Assembly: GCF_949628215.1 (NCBI RefSeq)
Contig: NC_134279.1
Coordinates: 59,069,766 to 59,133,765 of the forward strand
DNA length: 64,000 nucleotides
From: Phalacrocorax aristotelis
Lineage: Eukaryota; Chordata; Aves; Suliformes; Phalacrocoracidae
Reading direction: 5' to 3'
The first letter of the stretch is position 1. The number at the start of each line of letters is the position of its first letter. Made by a program: the position numbers and the translations under genes. The notes under the pieces are model-generated. The model was not told where the DNA came from, searched no databases, and saw nothing but the letters and a program-made list of their open reading frames with translations. Positions 13,500 through 27,700 of this stretch are shown piece by piece.

Positions 13500-16400
13500 G
13501 GCACTAATATAACTCCAGGCAATTACTTTCCTGAGGAAGGCTGGGTTAAATATCGTTCCTGCAACAATGACCAGACTAGTGTTTGGTGTACATAGTGATT
13601 CACACAAAAAATATCCTTTATAAGTCTGTCCTCATCTTAACGTATTAATATTATTTGCATATTCTGAGATAATGCTTTGCAAGTCTAGGCTGGTTATAAA
13701 GCAATTTTGCCTCTATGCTTTCATTCCCGCCTGCCCCTTTCCATTAGAAAATACTGTCAGGAAGAAACTGGTTTGCTTTATACCAAAGCTGGGATTTTCC
13801 TGAAAATAAAAAGTAAAACCACTTTATAAAAAAAACATTTGACTTAACATAAAGTTGAATATTTCATTGAAACTCTTAGTAAGGAAAAATGAATTATAAA
13901 CTATGGAGAGGTTTCTTTTCTTCTTTCCCAGTAGTCCTGCATTTGCTATATACTTCCAGAATACTGAAAGTACATATCGTGGCAGGGTGTTAATTAATCA
14001 AACTACGCAATGTTTTGAGACTTAAGACACTGTTTTAAGCATAAAAAATGTCTTCAAATAATCATTGAGGTAGCAGGAGAAAAAGACAACTACTCTATTT
14101 CCTTGTGATTAGGACACAAGATACTGCTGTCTAGTTTCTGCTGCTCTGGACATTTGGCTGGTTGTACGAAGCAGAACAGCATCCACAATTGAGAAAAAGA
14201 GCAGCCAACCTCAGCTTCCACAACCCCTTGATTGTGGAACCAAGCAGGACCTATGGATTTAAGTAATTTCAGATCCAGAAGGAAATCAAACAACTTGTCC
14301 AAATCCAGAAGGAAGGCTAACACACTGGGCTTTTTGATTAGAAAGTGTCTCCTACCTCTGCAAACATGTGGACCTGATCCCACCTCTTGTAGTATTTTTT
14401 ATCTGTCATCATACTTCAACAAGTTTGACTGCATTTAATAAACAGTTTGGGAAAGCTGAAATCATATATTTTAAAGAACTTAGTATTCACTCCTGCCCTC
14501 CCCAACATCACCCTAACCAAAAAAACCTAATGTGCTAAGATTTGGTATGTACGGGCATGTCCTAACCAAAAAAACTATTCAACAACAAGATGATTTTAAT
14601 ATTAATTTAATTATCACACACCTATTAAAATCCTGTAAAAGATATTTAACTCAACTCCTGTGGCAAGGATAGGTGATACAGCAGAGTAACCAGGACAATT
14701 AACAAGACCATGTGCTCCGCACAAAACATGGAAGACGATCTACTACTGTTCGAGAGCACAGCCTACTTGTTTCTTTATAAAAAAACCCACACGGCCTTCT
14801 GGTAACAAAATTCTTGTTTAAGCAGAATTTGTGTTGAAGTTAATAAGTACAGTTTTTCAAAGTATGTCACTCAAGAAAAGGAGAGCTCTACAATGGTCTT
14901 AATCTAACCAGGGCAGGCCCAGGTTTGTGACATTCAGTGAAAGCCACCAGGATCATTCTTCACACTACAAGATCCTCTTCAACAAACATAGCACCAGAGT
15001 CCATTTTGCTTACTGAGCCTTCTCCTTTTTCCCAGAGTGACTCTCAGCGCTCCTGCTGGCCTTTGGCACTAGTTGTTTTCTGATCACACCTTTTTCTATC
15101 CCCAGTGAAAATTCTAATTAATTTAAAGCAAGCAGAACAGAAGATTAGTCTATAGATAATACATTTTTTGAGGGGGAAAAAAATTGGACTTCTCAGAATT
15201 ACAGATTTTACCTTTTTAAAGCTGTCACAAACATTGACTGTTCATGAGCTGGTAAACCAAAAAATATTCTGACTTAGCCACACTTCAGATCTCAGCTTTG
15301 TCCTGATATAAACAAGAAAAATCTGTTAAATCCTCGTAAGTCCTCACAGACAGAGAACATTATTTTCTGACCAGCTCTAGGAAGCTGCTCCTTCCATCGA
15401 GAAGTTTTCCCCAGACTCTCAGACACCTACCTCTCCTACCCCATCCATCCCTTGATTCCCTCTCGCTCTTCAAAACTGAATCAACTCCTGAATCAACTGT
15501 GCTTCAGATCCAGATTCCCAGGTAGTTGATGCAACAAGGACTTCTCAGTACAATGAAAACTTTGTGCGTCAGAAATCAGCTAGGATTTCACTCGCCCTTC
15601 TCATCTCAGTCCCTGACAATAAACTATTCTGCCTCTACCTGAGAAACAGTTACTGCAAGATGGTATCTTGGTCTGAAGATTACGGCACAGCTGGGCTTAG
15701 AGAAGACAAGATAAGGAGCTGCAGAGATCCCCAATACTCATACTTAGGAAATCACAAACATTTTCTGCCAGAAAAGAACAAAAATAATACCTAGCAAGTT
15801 ACATTTAATAAGCTTCCACACTACCATATCTATTGTATATCTTGCTGTATTCCAGCTTTTATATTTTTCTAACTTTATTTGTGTACAACTGCTTTTAAGT
15901 GTTCTCTGGCTCTAAATGATTGGTGACCTACCAGGGGTTTTACATATAAATAGAAACAGTGTTGTGAATACAATGGACTGGAATTCAAATCAAACCTCTT
16001 CCTTCTCCATACAGTTTTTCAGTCTGTGGGTGGCTTCTTATCTGAAGAGTTGAACATAAAAAGCAATGGAAATAAACAGGTCTAACAAGATTTGAAGTTT
16101 GTCTCGACAGATCTGTTCTTGACTGAGTTTTAAACCAAACTCTTTGCATGTGAACTTGGTGAGTCATATCTGCACGAAGCAGAGTGTGCTTCTGAAATCT
16201 TGCAGGAAATAAAGGCTGTCCTCCACACACTAAGACTTTAAATTGGAATTTAGCAATTACTGACTTGGCTCTGGACTTTTACCCATATTATATATTCATG
16301 TTTAAGGAGATTAAAGGTGGTAGCTAATAGTTCAGTCAACCAACATAAGAAGTCTAACCATATCAGGCTAACACATCACTTTCCAGATTTTCATCCTATG

Positions 16401-19400
16401 AAAATGTATGAGGAACAGTTACTGCAGTAATGTGATTTATATTTTTCTTTAGTAATTCCAGTTGCAGTATTATTTTGAAGGAATGTTCTATTCCACCTGC
16501 ACAGCCAGCATGCTCAAATTAAAGCAGGGATTTTTATGAGGTCAGCCTCTAAGCTAATAATTGAAGCACTTAAGTCCTTTGCTAGAGGTCTCTTGGAGGC
16601 CTACATAATTTTTTTCTTCCAGGAAATTAAATTCAGAATTCCTAGAATTAAATTCTAAATTTTCTGGAAAATACTATTTATGATTGACTAAGAACTGAGA
16701 AAGCAGCTTCTGAGCTGAGGATTAAGAAATCCTCAAAAGTAGCTAGGCAGCATACAGTGAAGCATATATGTTGCTGACAGGCCAGGACCATAAATCTTGA
16801 GGTGTGAATGCCAAACAGATATATTTATATTGTATCTCCGTACTAGTTTACTGGCATTGCATTCTCATAGCCTGGTTTTTGTTATTAATACAATCTTCAG
16901 CAGGTTATTTTTCTGAGCGTTCTACAATAAAGCCGCATGTGGCATAATCTGTACAAATTACTGCTTTTTAGATACTTTTTTTACTGCTATGTCAGATCGG
17001 TATGAAAAAAATATTCAAAATGTACATTAGCTCTTTATACATTTTATAAAAATGCAATTACAAAGCTACTTTTTGAAGAGTCCATGGTAGCATGTTTGCC
17101 ATTACTAGTCACTTCTTACTGGGATTTAACGGCTATCTCTCATTGGAACAGCTCTGAAGACAGAGGGCCGCTTTGGAAGGATTGGTCTATAAAAAAGCCA
17201 GAAAAGGGGGAGAGCCACACAGTCCATTTCTACTGAAGAACAAATCTCTTTGTCACATTTGGGCAAACTTTTACTTTGGAAACGATTAATATTTATCCAA
17301 AATACTTTGTTACTCTCCTTTTCAAATAAATTTAGTACTGTCATATTACAGAACAGGTAGTTTGTTACTGATGATCAAATCTCAGAAGCTAGGGAGGCTT
17401 GCTTCAATTCTTATCTGAAATTTTGAAAGTTAAAAATCCATCAACTTGAAAGAAATCCAGCTTTCAGTTATTCTGTTTTCCTAACGGGAACACAGAGAAT
17501 AGAGAAGATAGATAACAAATATCCTTGAGCTGGCTGGATAAAATAAATCAAAAGAATTTGGTTAATTAGAAGATCCAAGCTTTTCCATTTGCACTGATCT
17601 TCTTACTAGCTCTGGGAATTGGGAAACATCTGCGATGCAACACACTGCAAGCCTGCCCTAGGCAGAAGATGGGGAGGGACTCTGCTCAGAAGTACTTTCT
17701 GCCCTGCTTTACACAGCCAGAAAAAAAAGTGGTTCCAGATTCCCATGTACATGTCTCCATGCATCCTTCCTGCTTCCCTCATTGCTGAAATGCAAAAGCG
17801 ACCTTTCTCAGTTACTTTGCTACTTTCATTTATGGATGCTGCCCAGATGGTTAGAGATGAATCAGAATAGTAACTGAATATTTATACTTCTAACTTTGCT
17901 TTTCTATGTACATGTATAGCTTTAGGCATGCAGAGTTGGTACATGCTATTTGTAGTGAGGCCACTAGAAAACAATTCTTCCATGCTTAGTGACTTCACAC
18001 AATACTACTGGGCTTTCTTAGTTTTTCACCCACCAGTGGAATTCCCCAATGAGTACTTGCCCAGCTGTGACAAATAAAACTCCATCAGATTAATTAATAA
18101 TAATGTAAGAATGGGGAATGGGAACCAGTAGATTTTGGTTTCATTGCTGTAGACCTTTGCCTCGCTTTTAATTTACTTAAAATAAGCATTGCAATATAAA
18201 ACTTTAATATAGTATTTACATGCTGATTTTTACTCACTGCTATGTGAAAAATTACTTAACAACTGTGCCAGCATAAAAACCAGGAAAAAGCTGCCATCTG
18301 CAGAGATGTGGTCTCCTTAGTGCTACTTCAGTTTCTGCCGCTACCACACACCAAGCAAGCCACCCTGTACATTGTATATTCACAATATGGTTCTCCACAA
18401 CTTTCAAAACCACTAGTCTTCTTTCACAACTCCTTTCAGCGTAGGATGGGCTTTGATGTTTCCCTGTAGTCCTCTTGTCCAGCTTAGAAGCTGCTTTGGT
18501 ACTTGCTCAAGATCCTCTCTTTTCCCTATGTTCCAAGAAGCTGATCTAATGACATGCAAGTCCTTATATTCCACCTAAGCCCAAAGCTGTCAATTAACTT
18601 AGGAGGCACCTGAGCTTCCTAAGAGCCGTAGCATAGCCTTTAAAGTTTCCTAGGTGTTGAAGGCACATGTGTTTTGATGTTTAGGACCTAGCTAATAGCA
18701 ACTCATGCCTAAACCCAATCAGAATCCAGAACATCAACATTCCTCTCCTTCAGTCCCCTGAGGAGAGCTCTATCTACCAAGCATTCTCTTCATTCCCTAC
18801 CATGATTGCTATAATGCTAAGGGCTGGCATCCTGGAGGGATGTGCTAGGCTCCAATTCTTGCTTTCAATATTTTTTTTGCAATCCACATGCAGATGATTG
18901 TAATGTATTGGCTCTGTCCGTGGGACAGCATCTATAACCTTACTCTCTTCTTCTCAGGCAAGTGGCGTAACTACTTGGCTCCAGAATCAAGTCCAGGTTT
19001 TTTGTGTTCTCTCTGGCCCACAGAAATGGATTTTAACCCCATCAGTGGGATCCATCACAAACAAAGGGGAGACAGTCCTGACCAAACCAAAAATCTGGTG
19101 CTTAAACTATTTCCTTGAAACAGGCAGCCACAAACCTGACTACACAGGTACAAATAAAACTGAAACTGAATTCCTGCTTACAAAGAAAGTCCTGTAACCT
19201 AGCTGATTATTGCATTAGAGGGAGAGTATCATGAAAAAGACAGGGACAGAAAGAGAGAGAGCAGGAGATTGCTTCTAGAAAAACACTACCCTTATAGCTT
19301 AGTTTCTTTACTGATATTTTCTCAACCTGATAGGCTGAAATATTGTAAAAATGGGCAATTTTTCAGGTATAAAGTTTAGAATTTTAGAGCAGAACTGTGT

Positions 19401-22400
19401 TTTCTTTACAGCTCTGTTAAGCTTTAGAGATTTATTTTTCTGTGTAAGGCAATAACTTTCAGAAATACATTTCTTTTCATCACCAGAAACAGCTGCGTAC
19501 TAGGCAAAGTGAAAAGTAGTAATTAGGAGTTTAGCTTTTAAATAGTTTTCTGGGAGTGTTGCTTACAACTTTTTCTTGACTAAAGGTTTGACGAATATAG
19601 CTGCTTTGAGTTAGAGGTATCGTTTCCAAGTGTTGTGGTTTGGCTCCAGAAGACAACTAACTACCACTCAGCCAAAACCAGTACGCCAAAGTAGGTTATA
19701 CTGTCTGGGCCATGTATTTGATTTTATTTTTAATATATAATTTGCCATAAACAAATACACAAGGTTTCCTAGTCTTCTAATTGTAGACACACATACTAAA
19801 AAGTACTAAAAAGTGGTCTCAGTCCTACAAAGTTTTGTAATAGCTGTTTTATGAATGAGGAATTGAGGTTATTAATACATAAAAAGAAGCCTGTCAGAAA
19901 ACCAATAATTAAACTTGAGTTTTGTAAGTACTTAATATCTTACTCATTAAATTGTTTTGCTTCTTCCTCATCATCCCAGCTCCTGAAGTTAGTATTTTTT
20001 GACACGTCTAATTATTATTTTCCTCATTTTGATCTGTAAAGTTAACCACTGTCAGGTGAGTTCCTGCTACCAAAGAGTGCTTCTTTGATGTATATGAGTG
20101 TTTTCAATACTGCTGGTATTTGGATGCAGCTTTAAAATGTTTTGGAAGTATTCCTGCCTTGAATGTATAGATAATACATACCAAGAATGCTTTTAGAAAG
20201 AACCCTTAGAAAACAAAGAACCTCATGTCTTAATTGTGATTCCAGTAATAAATAAAACTGAGCAATTAAATGATGTGGGAATATGCACCATTTCAATTTC
20301 AAAGGGAATGTCATGTGTTCAAGCTTTACTAGCACTAGCATTGGTGAGCTTTACACCGAGGTATTTGTGCATACATGTAATAACGGGGGTTTTATACATA
20401 TATACATATATTAAAAAATTGTGGAATTAGCATCCTGCTCAATGATTTTGAAGTTCAGTATAAAGTATCTCATTAAGTTATACAAAAGGGCTTGACGATG
20501 TGACATTTCCAATGTGGCTTGCTTTCTTTTGAAGTTTAAGACCATGTCATTTAATGGGTTTCTGTCTCCTACTTACTGCTGCCAACATTTTTCCTTTCTG
20601 TAACTTTTACAAATGAGGATGGCTCATTGTCTGGCCTATTCAGGCATTCCTACCAACAAAAATGAAATCCAGAAAAAATCTTCCAATAAAGCAAGCCAAC
20701 AATGAAAGAACAAAGGTGATTTAGGTAATTTAATTAATTACTAGGACATCCTCTGAATAATATGTAAGTTAATGTGTGATTCAAGATAAAATAAAAGAGA
20801 AAAATCCAAGAAAAAGCTACCTGCCTCTTATTTATAAAGGTCAAGAAAAGGCATAATATTTTCCAGATTTGCAGTAACAAAAGTGAGGACTTCCAAGGGA
20901 AATGCAGAAATACGTAGTAATACATATGAAAAGAGGCAAAACTTAAACTCTCCAAAGTGCATGCAAAAACTAAGTACAATAAGATAATTACATTTGGTCT
21001 TGAGATGAAAGATCAAGAATTAGTAGTGGGTAAAGCCAAAGACTACTTGAAGAAGAAAATTCCTTGACTGGTTTGCATTAGAGAAGTTGCTTACATGTTT
21101 CCGAACTCACTGCATTCTCTAGTAATAAGAACAAACTGAAGATACATTTTAGAAATCTTGAGGAAACAACTGACATAGCTTGGGTCAATTAAACCTTACT
21201 GTAACTTTGTTTTGAGTCTGTTAAGGAAACTTTACAATTTATAGTGCTTTGAGTGAGGTTTATTATTCTGCATAAAAGCTGGCAGGTGGTTTCCCACATC
21301 TTCTAGTGGTAAAGCTGACTTAACAGTTCCCCTGTGCCCAGGGGTGTTTGTTCAGTGGGTGAAGAGGGGCAGGAAGTTACTGGCCTCAGAAATTGTGCCA
21401 ATTCACTGCTTGTGGGCTGTGTTGTAAACCCTGATTAGTTCTCTGATAGTTTTGGGTTTTTTTTAAAGACAAAGCACAATCTTTCTGAAGTCAGAGGGAG
21501 TCACTGAGACAAAGCTTGTCTCTGGAGAGCTTGTTTCAGAGTCAGATTTGGTTCAGAAATCCTGCTGAATTTTGCAGTTATCTGTGTGTTGGGAACCACA
21601 GTGCTACACTTAACCAAAGACAAAAGGAGGATTCCGTCTCTCCCTGAGCCTGTCTCCTTTATGACACTGAGTGCAGTTGGCACAGAACCGCACCCTCAGA
21701 AAAAGAATAAGTAAAAATTTAAGAGACAGAGGCAACTGAGGCGAGCAGCAGTACCTTCTGTAGGAAACTTGAGAGGAAGAAAGACTTGTTTTGTAAGTGC
21801 AGAGAACTGTCTCCTGCTGCTTGACTTCCTCTTCTGTTGAAAAGGACAGCTCTGCTTATTCCTTGTTAGCTTTCTTTGCTAATGAATACATAAGTCTCCC
21901 AACAATTCTTCCAATCAGAAGAAATCTTGAGATTTTATGCTCTTGGTTATCTACTTGACTGAGAAGAGGTATCTCCAATTATAAACATTATATTCATTAA
22001 ATTCCTGAGCTCCTTCTGGCTGAGCATTTGATGATACACAAGTTACACTTGCAAAAAAAAAAAAAAAAAAGAAATCAGCAATCCCTACTTATTCTGCTTA
22101 TGTACTCTATTCTGTAGCTTCAGTTTTCCCTTTTTTTTTAATTGGGCTTTAACATTTAATTTTATTATCTACATCATAAGTGCTTCTGATGACTTACATC
22201 ATCTGTTCTCAGGACTGCTGTATGGCCTTTCCTCTTTGGATGCTGCTAATGAGCAAATAGCAGTCAAACTCAGCTAAAGGATTTCAGAATTTGCTTCTAT
22301 CAGGACTCAACTTTGAATTGTGAAAGGAATTGTAAAATCAGGGTACTAATAGATGCTAAAAATGGAAATGTAAACAAGTATCTGAATAATCAATAGTGCT

Positions 22401-23699
22401 CCGTCACTAGACTCAGAAAATGCTTATTCTCTGGAAAGGCCTTTTTTCCTTGTGCCCAAAAGGATAAAAGACAGCTTTTTTACTTTTTGCTTATCAACAC
22501 ATTTATCTCAGATACTAAATAATCCTGATCTTTTCATATGTATATCTCTGAAAATAATAATTTTATAAAAAATAGTGGCTACAGTTTGTACCATGAATAC
22601 AGCTGTCAGTCAAGCCCAGAGGAAAAGGGTTAAAACTTTTGTTATTTCCAGAGCGCTTTATCTTTTCGAAGTACACAAATGGTACTGATGCACTATTTTT
22701 GAAGGACATAATTTTCTGCATATTTTCTTTAACAGAAAATAAGACTGGGGGCATGGGGCAGGGGGAAGAGATGTCAGATGGGCTGATTGTCCCAAACAAG
22801 AACCTAGCTGCGGATAGCTCTGATCAGTGGCTGATAAGGATATTTCTGAACACATTATTGGTACTAGATAAAAGAATCATTCAAGAATTTATCTGCCTTC
22901 ATAGTTATTGCACTAGTGTTTCTTAAATTAATGGGATTTTTTGCTTAGGTGATTAAAATTAGTAAAAGCAAGTAAAACTATTTAGAATAATTTAGAGTAA
23001 TATATTTGGAACTAAAGGGAAGCTGTAATTGTCTCTGGCTTGATATGAGAATATGACTTAGTTTTGTTTCATGTCAGTAGAAAAGTCCGGTTGAGGATGC
23101 CTAAATACATAGCAGGCCAAGGTCTAAGCACAAGAGTTAGTTTACCAGAGTGCAAATGTAATCTGGAGTTTAACTGTGAAGAATTAAGGCCACTGTGATA
23201 CATCCGAGGCCTCATGGATGCGAAGAGGTAGTAGGGTGAGCACAAGCAATGTCCTCATGTGGCAAAGGACAGCTAACACAGGGTCATACTTACTTTCTGA
23301 ACACTTGCGAGTCCCGGTGCGAATGCTGCAGTGTGGTAGCGACTTCCACAAGGCCCTGCAGCCCCTTGGGGGAAGGACACTGCCCTGCCCTTACGCTAAG
23401 CAGCTTCAATGCAGCTCTGATAACACACGGGCTCCTCTCAGGTGCAGGGGGGGAGCCTCTGGTACCATACCTCCTTGGCCCTCGTGCCACATTATGGGCC
23501 GGCAGCAAGGAAGCTCCCAGCACGGTGAGCATGGCCACCGGGGAGGCAGTGACAGACGGGCCTTCTCAGGCCACAGCGGAAACCCGTTGGTCTCAAGGGA
23601 AACACACCTGAACCTGCCAAGACGAGAGGCCCCGGGGCAAACCCAAGAGGGTGGCACGGCACCCCCGCTGCTCGGGCGCCATTCTGGTGCTTGGGCTCC

Positions 23700-24720
23700 A
23701 TTCCGGCACACGACAAGAGCTAAGCAAGCGCAGTGAGGAGTCAGCTCACCGTGCCCGGTGCCCCACCTCCGCCTGGCCTCCCGGCTGCACCCCAGCGTTG
23801 TGCTGCCCGGGCTGAGGGGGCTGCTGAGGCTCGGACACCCACGCCTGGGAGCTGCAATGTTAAACTGCTTCTGAGGGTAGGAGACAACCTCGGACACGTC
23901 CTCACAGGCACGCGTAAGAAAGGCCTTCCCCCTTTTTCAAAGCCAGGCCAGAACGCCCTGCGTGTCGCCATCCCGCGGCACGGCCCCGGATCCCCCACGC
24001 AGCCTCCAGCACGGCCCGCCGCCCCCGCTTCGGGAGGGCGGGACACCGAGGCAGCGCCCGGGCCGGCAGCTCCGCGCAGGCGCCGTGCGGGCAGGGCGCG
24101 CCCCGCCGCCGGTGGGCCGGGCTGGGCCAGGCCGGGCGGCGGCAGCGCGGCCGCCAACGCGGAGGCAGGACGGGTGAGGCGCCGGGTATGGCTCCGGCAG
24201 TGACGGGCGAGATGCCGCCGAGCGCTCCCTCGCTGGGCCCGACGGTGGCATGGCTGAGCAACCGCTCCGCTCTCGGTGGGTCGCCGCGGCCTCGGTTCTT
24301 GGTTGCGGGCAGTGGCTCCCTCGGAGGGAAAGCTTCAAGCCGGGACCCCTCGCTCCCCGCACCGCGGTGGGGCCGAAGCGGGTAACTGGGGGGTCCTTGG
24401 CTTTCGGGGCCCTCCGCCGCGGCCCCTGGCGGGGAGCGGGAGGGGGCACATCCCCCCTCCGCCCTGCCCCCTGGGCAGCCCGGGGCCGGCGGGGGAGCGG
24501 GCTGGGGGAGGGAGGCCCCGCGGCCGAGGTTCCCCCGCCTGTCAGCCGGGCAGTCCCCGGCGGCGGCGCTGAGGGGCGCCGGGGCGGGAGCGGGGGGTCC
24601 CGGGCGCCGCTCGGGCGGGCTGGGAGGGGGAAACGGTGCTCTCCGTGATACCCGTGCCGCTGCTTGCAGCCGTGAAACGGTTCTTCGTGTCGCGACAGCC
24701 CCCGCCCCGCGCTGTTCGGT
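23700..24720. promoter_or_regulatory. RELL1: CpG island at the RELL1 5' end
   Basis: This is a strongly GC- and CpG-rich block with several GC-box-like stretches (for example around 24016 and 24097) and no TATA box. It contains the only good candidate for RELL1 exon 1 (24188-24275). The long open frames on both strands here come from the lack of AT-rich stop codons and are not genes. The GC-rich shore extends left to about 23220. Confidence 0.7.
24188..24275 (+). CDS. RELL1: RELL1 coding exon 1 (probable)
   Basis: The ATG at 24188 opens 29 codons (MAPAVTGEM at the start, LSNRSAL at the end) followed by a single G and the donor GTGGGT at 24276. That leaves phase 1, exactly what exon 2 needs to complete the Asp of the DNG motif. 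As I recall it, human RELL1 also has 29 residues before Asp and also starts MAP. The stretch lacks the hydrophobic core expected of a signal peptide but has an NRS glycosylation sequon. The real first exon may instead lie elsewhere in the CpG island or intron 1. Confidence 0.5.
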
Positions 24721-27700
24721 CTTGCGGAAAAAAAGAAAACACCCTAATGAGCTGTACAAACTCGAGCGTGGCAACTCCTCCCTAGCTGATTTCATTTTGG
24801 CTGGAATCGGATGGCTCGCAAGGTAGAAACGCACCGAAGGATTGCTTCTACTTTGCTGTCTGGCTGTCGTGAGCTGAAACTTGGCTTAGCGTTCAGGCTC
24901 TGGAAATGGAGTTGACCGCAACCCCTGACATCTCTGAGGATCGCTCGCACACGCACGAGCACCAGAGGAAGTTAGTTTTAAATGACATTGTCTTTGTTTA
25001 TATCTAACCCCAAATGTTACGGTACTAGTAATCTCACATTGAAACTGATATTGTTGCCTGTGTAGACTGAAGTGCCTTTTTTTTTTGGCTGTTGTCGGTG
25101 CTTCTCACACATCTGTGCTTTAAGCCGATGCTCGTTTTTACCTGGCGTGACTTTCAGCTTGCTCAGCTTTCTTACCTTTGGGTGGTACGTCATTCGTAAG
25201 GGTGTTCCGGCTTGTTTGAGAGTAAGCTCCAAACTTCGTGGAAACAGTTAATGTGGGCGTACTTATTAGCATAAAAATAAGCAATAAGTGTTTCTAGTCT
25301 TTCTATACTTTTGTACATCTGTAATATTTGCTTGGTCAGAAAGGGGTGAAGTGTATCTACTGTGCACTCCTTGTTTTCTGAAAGCAAGAGGAAAGCTTGT
25401 CATCTAGCCTATCCCTCTCTTCAGGAGAGTGGAAAGAAATACTAGCCACAACTGGGGCCTGTGAAAAGGTGCTCAAATTCTAGCATTATCAGACTTTTTT
25501 TTTTCCTTCCCCCAGCTAAGCGATTTCACTGAAAGAGTTTAAGCATTTTGAATTTGAAATTTATGTTGACTGGTAGAAAGTGCTCTCTGCGGCCCTAATT
25601 ATTTTTTTTCCTGGTTTTGTAGGCTGAGGTAAGAGGATGAGAGGAATTGTGGATTTTTCTTGATCATTGCCATCTTTTTTTTTCCCCTCTTTTCTCAGTT
25701 TTTAGTGTAAAATATTTTTTAACAGATAAATTAATTTGCTCTTTGGTGGTTGTTAGTTTGACATATTACTGCATGTCTGTACATGTTGAGATTATTATAC
25801 AGTTTACCCACTGCTGGCATCTGGGAGGGAGTATAAACAGATGTTTTAGTAAACCAAAGGATGTGTATACATAGGCTTGTACTTGCTTTTTACAAATGTT
25901 TATATTCAGAATTGCTTTACTGAGCTTGAAGGCAGTTATGCTGAAGGACTGTTAGTCTGCCATATGCACTGGTAGGATTTAATGATAGCATTAGTCTGGT
26001 ATATCTAGATTAATAGGCTTGTACTTACAAAAGCTAAAAGTTGGCAAGTCTAGCAGGAAATGTGAAAGCTGTGAAAGAATCTTCTCCTTTCTCTGAGTTT
26101 GCCAGGTGCTTTCTGTTGGCTTATCTGCTATATCTTTGAACAGGAGATATACTGGTTTTGCTTAAAATTGATTTTTGACTCATCTAAACTAGTGTGGATG
26201 TTAGTTTGCGTGAATACATTGATACAATGTGTTTGGTAGTGTTGATTTAATGCTGCTTGCTAGATGCTGCTTGCACTTGTAAATTTACCTGTGATACGGA
26301 ACGCTTTTAAATATCTGGTGTGTCCAGGAAGGACTTTATTTTATTTTATTTTTAAACAGCCAGACTGGTGAAGTGTGCTTTATTAAATGTGTGTGATAGC
26401 TGCATGCAGTGAATATTTTACTTGAAAACTAGATTTTTGAGGAAAAAAATTCCAACAAAAATGCAAGACATCAGTTCTATGTATTTTCAGTGGGATCTGT
26501 GTGCTGCTCAAGTAGTGACCAAAGCAATTACACCATAAGCACTGCAATTTTAACGCTGCTAAACAGTGAAACATTAGCTTTTTGTTTCTATATGTTTCCA
26601 CGGCATTATCAACAGCATGTTGTGTCACAGACAAGGAATGGACTGAGACTTTTTCACTGCCCTTCATATTGCATTTTTTCCCTTTCTCAGCAGAACAAAA
26701 CTGCTCTGGATATACTCTTCATTGTTTTTCTTATAGAATTCTTAATAACGTGAGAAGCCTTCATGGTATAATTGTTTGGACTGACTGGGTGACCGACAAG
26801 ATAGATTATTAGGTTGGTCTACCTTTTTGGTTCCTAGCAAGCTCTGTCTGGGAGTGTAGAAGTTGCAATGGTTTAAAATTGTTGAGGGTTACATGCATTA
26901 TACAGTAAAGCTTTTAGCAATAGTTTGCTGTTAATAGGACCTGTCCTTACATAGGAGATAGCTTCTCTCTAAATACTGCCCCCCCTCCCCCCAGGCTTTC
27001 AGCGAATTCCACCTCAAACTTTATGTAGTCACCTTGCTGAGAGTGTTGATAGGGTGTGAAATTCAGAAATAAATAGGGATTAGGAAAGAACTGATCCTCT
27101 CTCAGTTCAGAGTAGAAAGCTCTCTTTCCAGGCCTACTGCAAAATTTGCCCACAGTCAGTTTTTGCGGTGACTTTGGTGGGCCAAAGGCTCGGTGTCTAA
27201 TTTAAGGGCTCTTAGCAGGCTCCAGCTTGAGGTACTAAGACTTGCACTTTCATGGTTTTGAATACAATGTTGGGTAGTAAGGATGCTGTTAGGTATGATG
27301 TTCAGGTAGGTCATCCCTGAGACTTGCTGCATGCATCTTAATGTTAGTGTTCTCAAAGTAGGTGCAGTTAGAATGAGCTTTAAAGAAACATGGCTGATTC
27401 TTCTGCTCACTTTTTTGAGATACTGCTTTTGACGAATCTTATGAAGGCTTGAGGTCTGTTCTTACCAGCAAACCTTAAACAACCTTGCTTAACCTCTAAG
27501 GCAGTTGGCAGTACTGTTACTAGTTGTCAGTATGTTCTTTCATCATGTGGCTTCCTTTTTCTCATCAGACTTCCTGCTTATTTCACTTCTGGTTGTAGGT
27601 TCTGATTACTCCAAGGAAGCCAGAAGTTAAGCAGAATTCACAAACTTGTTAAATGTTCCGCTTTGATGATAGGTGTTTTTCCTTTGTTACTTAGTTTATG

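Larger units (their letters stand above)
3361..23190. other. PGM2-RELL1 intergenic region, no gene recognised
   Basis: This is about 20 kb of AT-rich DNA in which all open frames are short and show no recognisable protein. Apart from the small repeats listed separately, it holds homopolymer runs (for example an A-run near 22053-22070) and short AT-rich tracts. A distal enhancer or lncRNA cannot be excluded from one sequence. No LTR or DNA transposon was recognised. Confidence 0.55.

Noticed and set aside
22053-22070. A-run considered as the tail of a processed retrocopy
   Set aside because: No gene-like sequence upstream and no target-site duplication seen. Treated as a simple homopolymer.
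23218-23897. Overlapping 172- and 163-codon frames on opposite strands
   Set aside because: No recognisable domain, moderately GC-rich promoter shore, and frames on both strands are equally long.
23902-24834. Minus-strand 310-codon open frame in the RELL1 CpG island
   Set aside because: Pro/Arg/Gly/Ala-rich translation, with overlapping long frames on both strands. This is the expected artefact of stop-codon-poor GC-rich DNA; no family resemblance.
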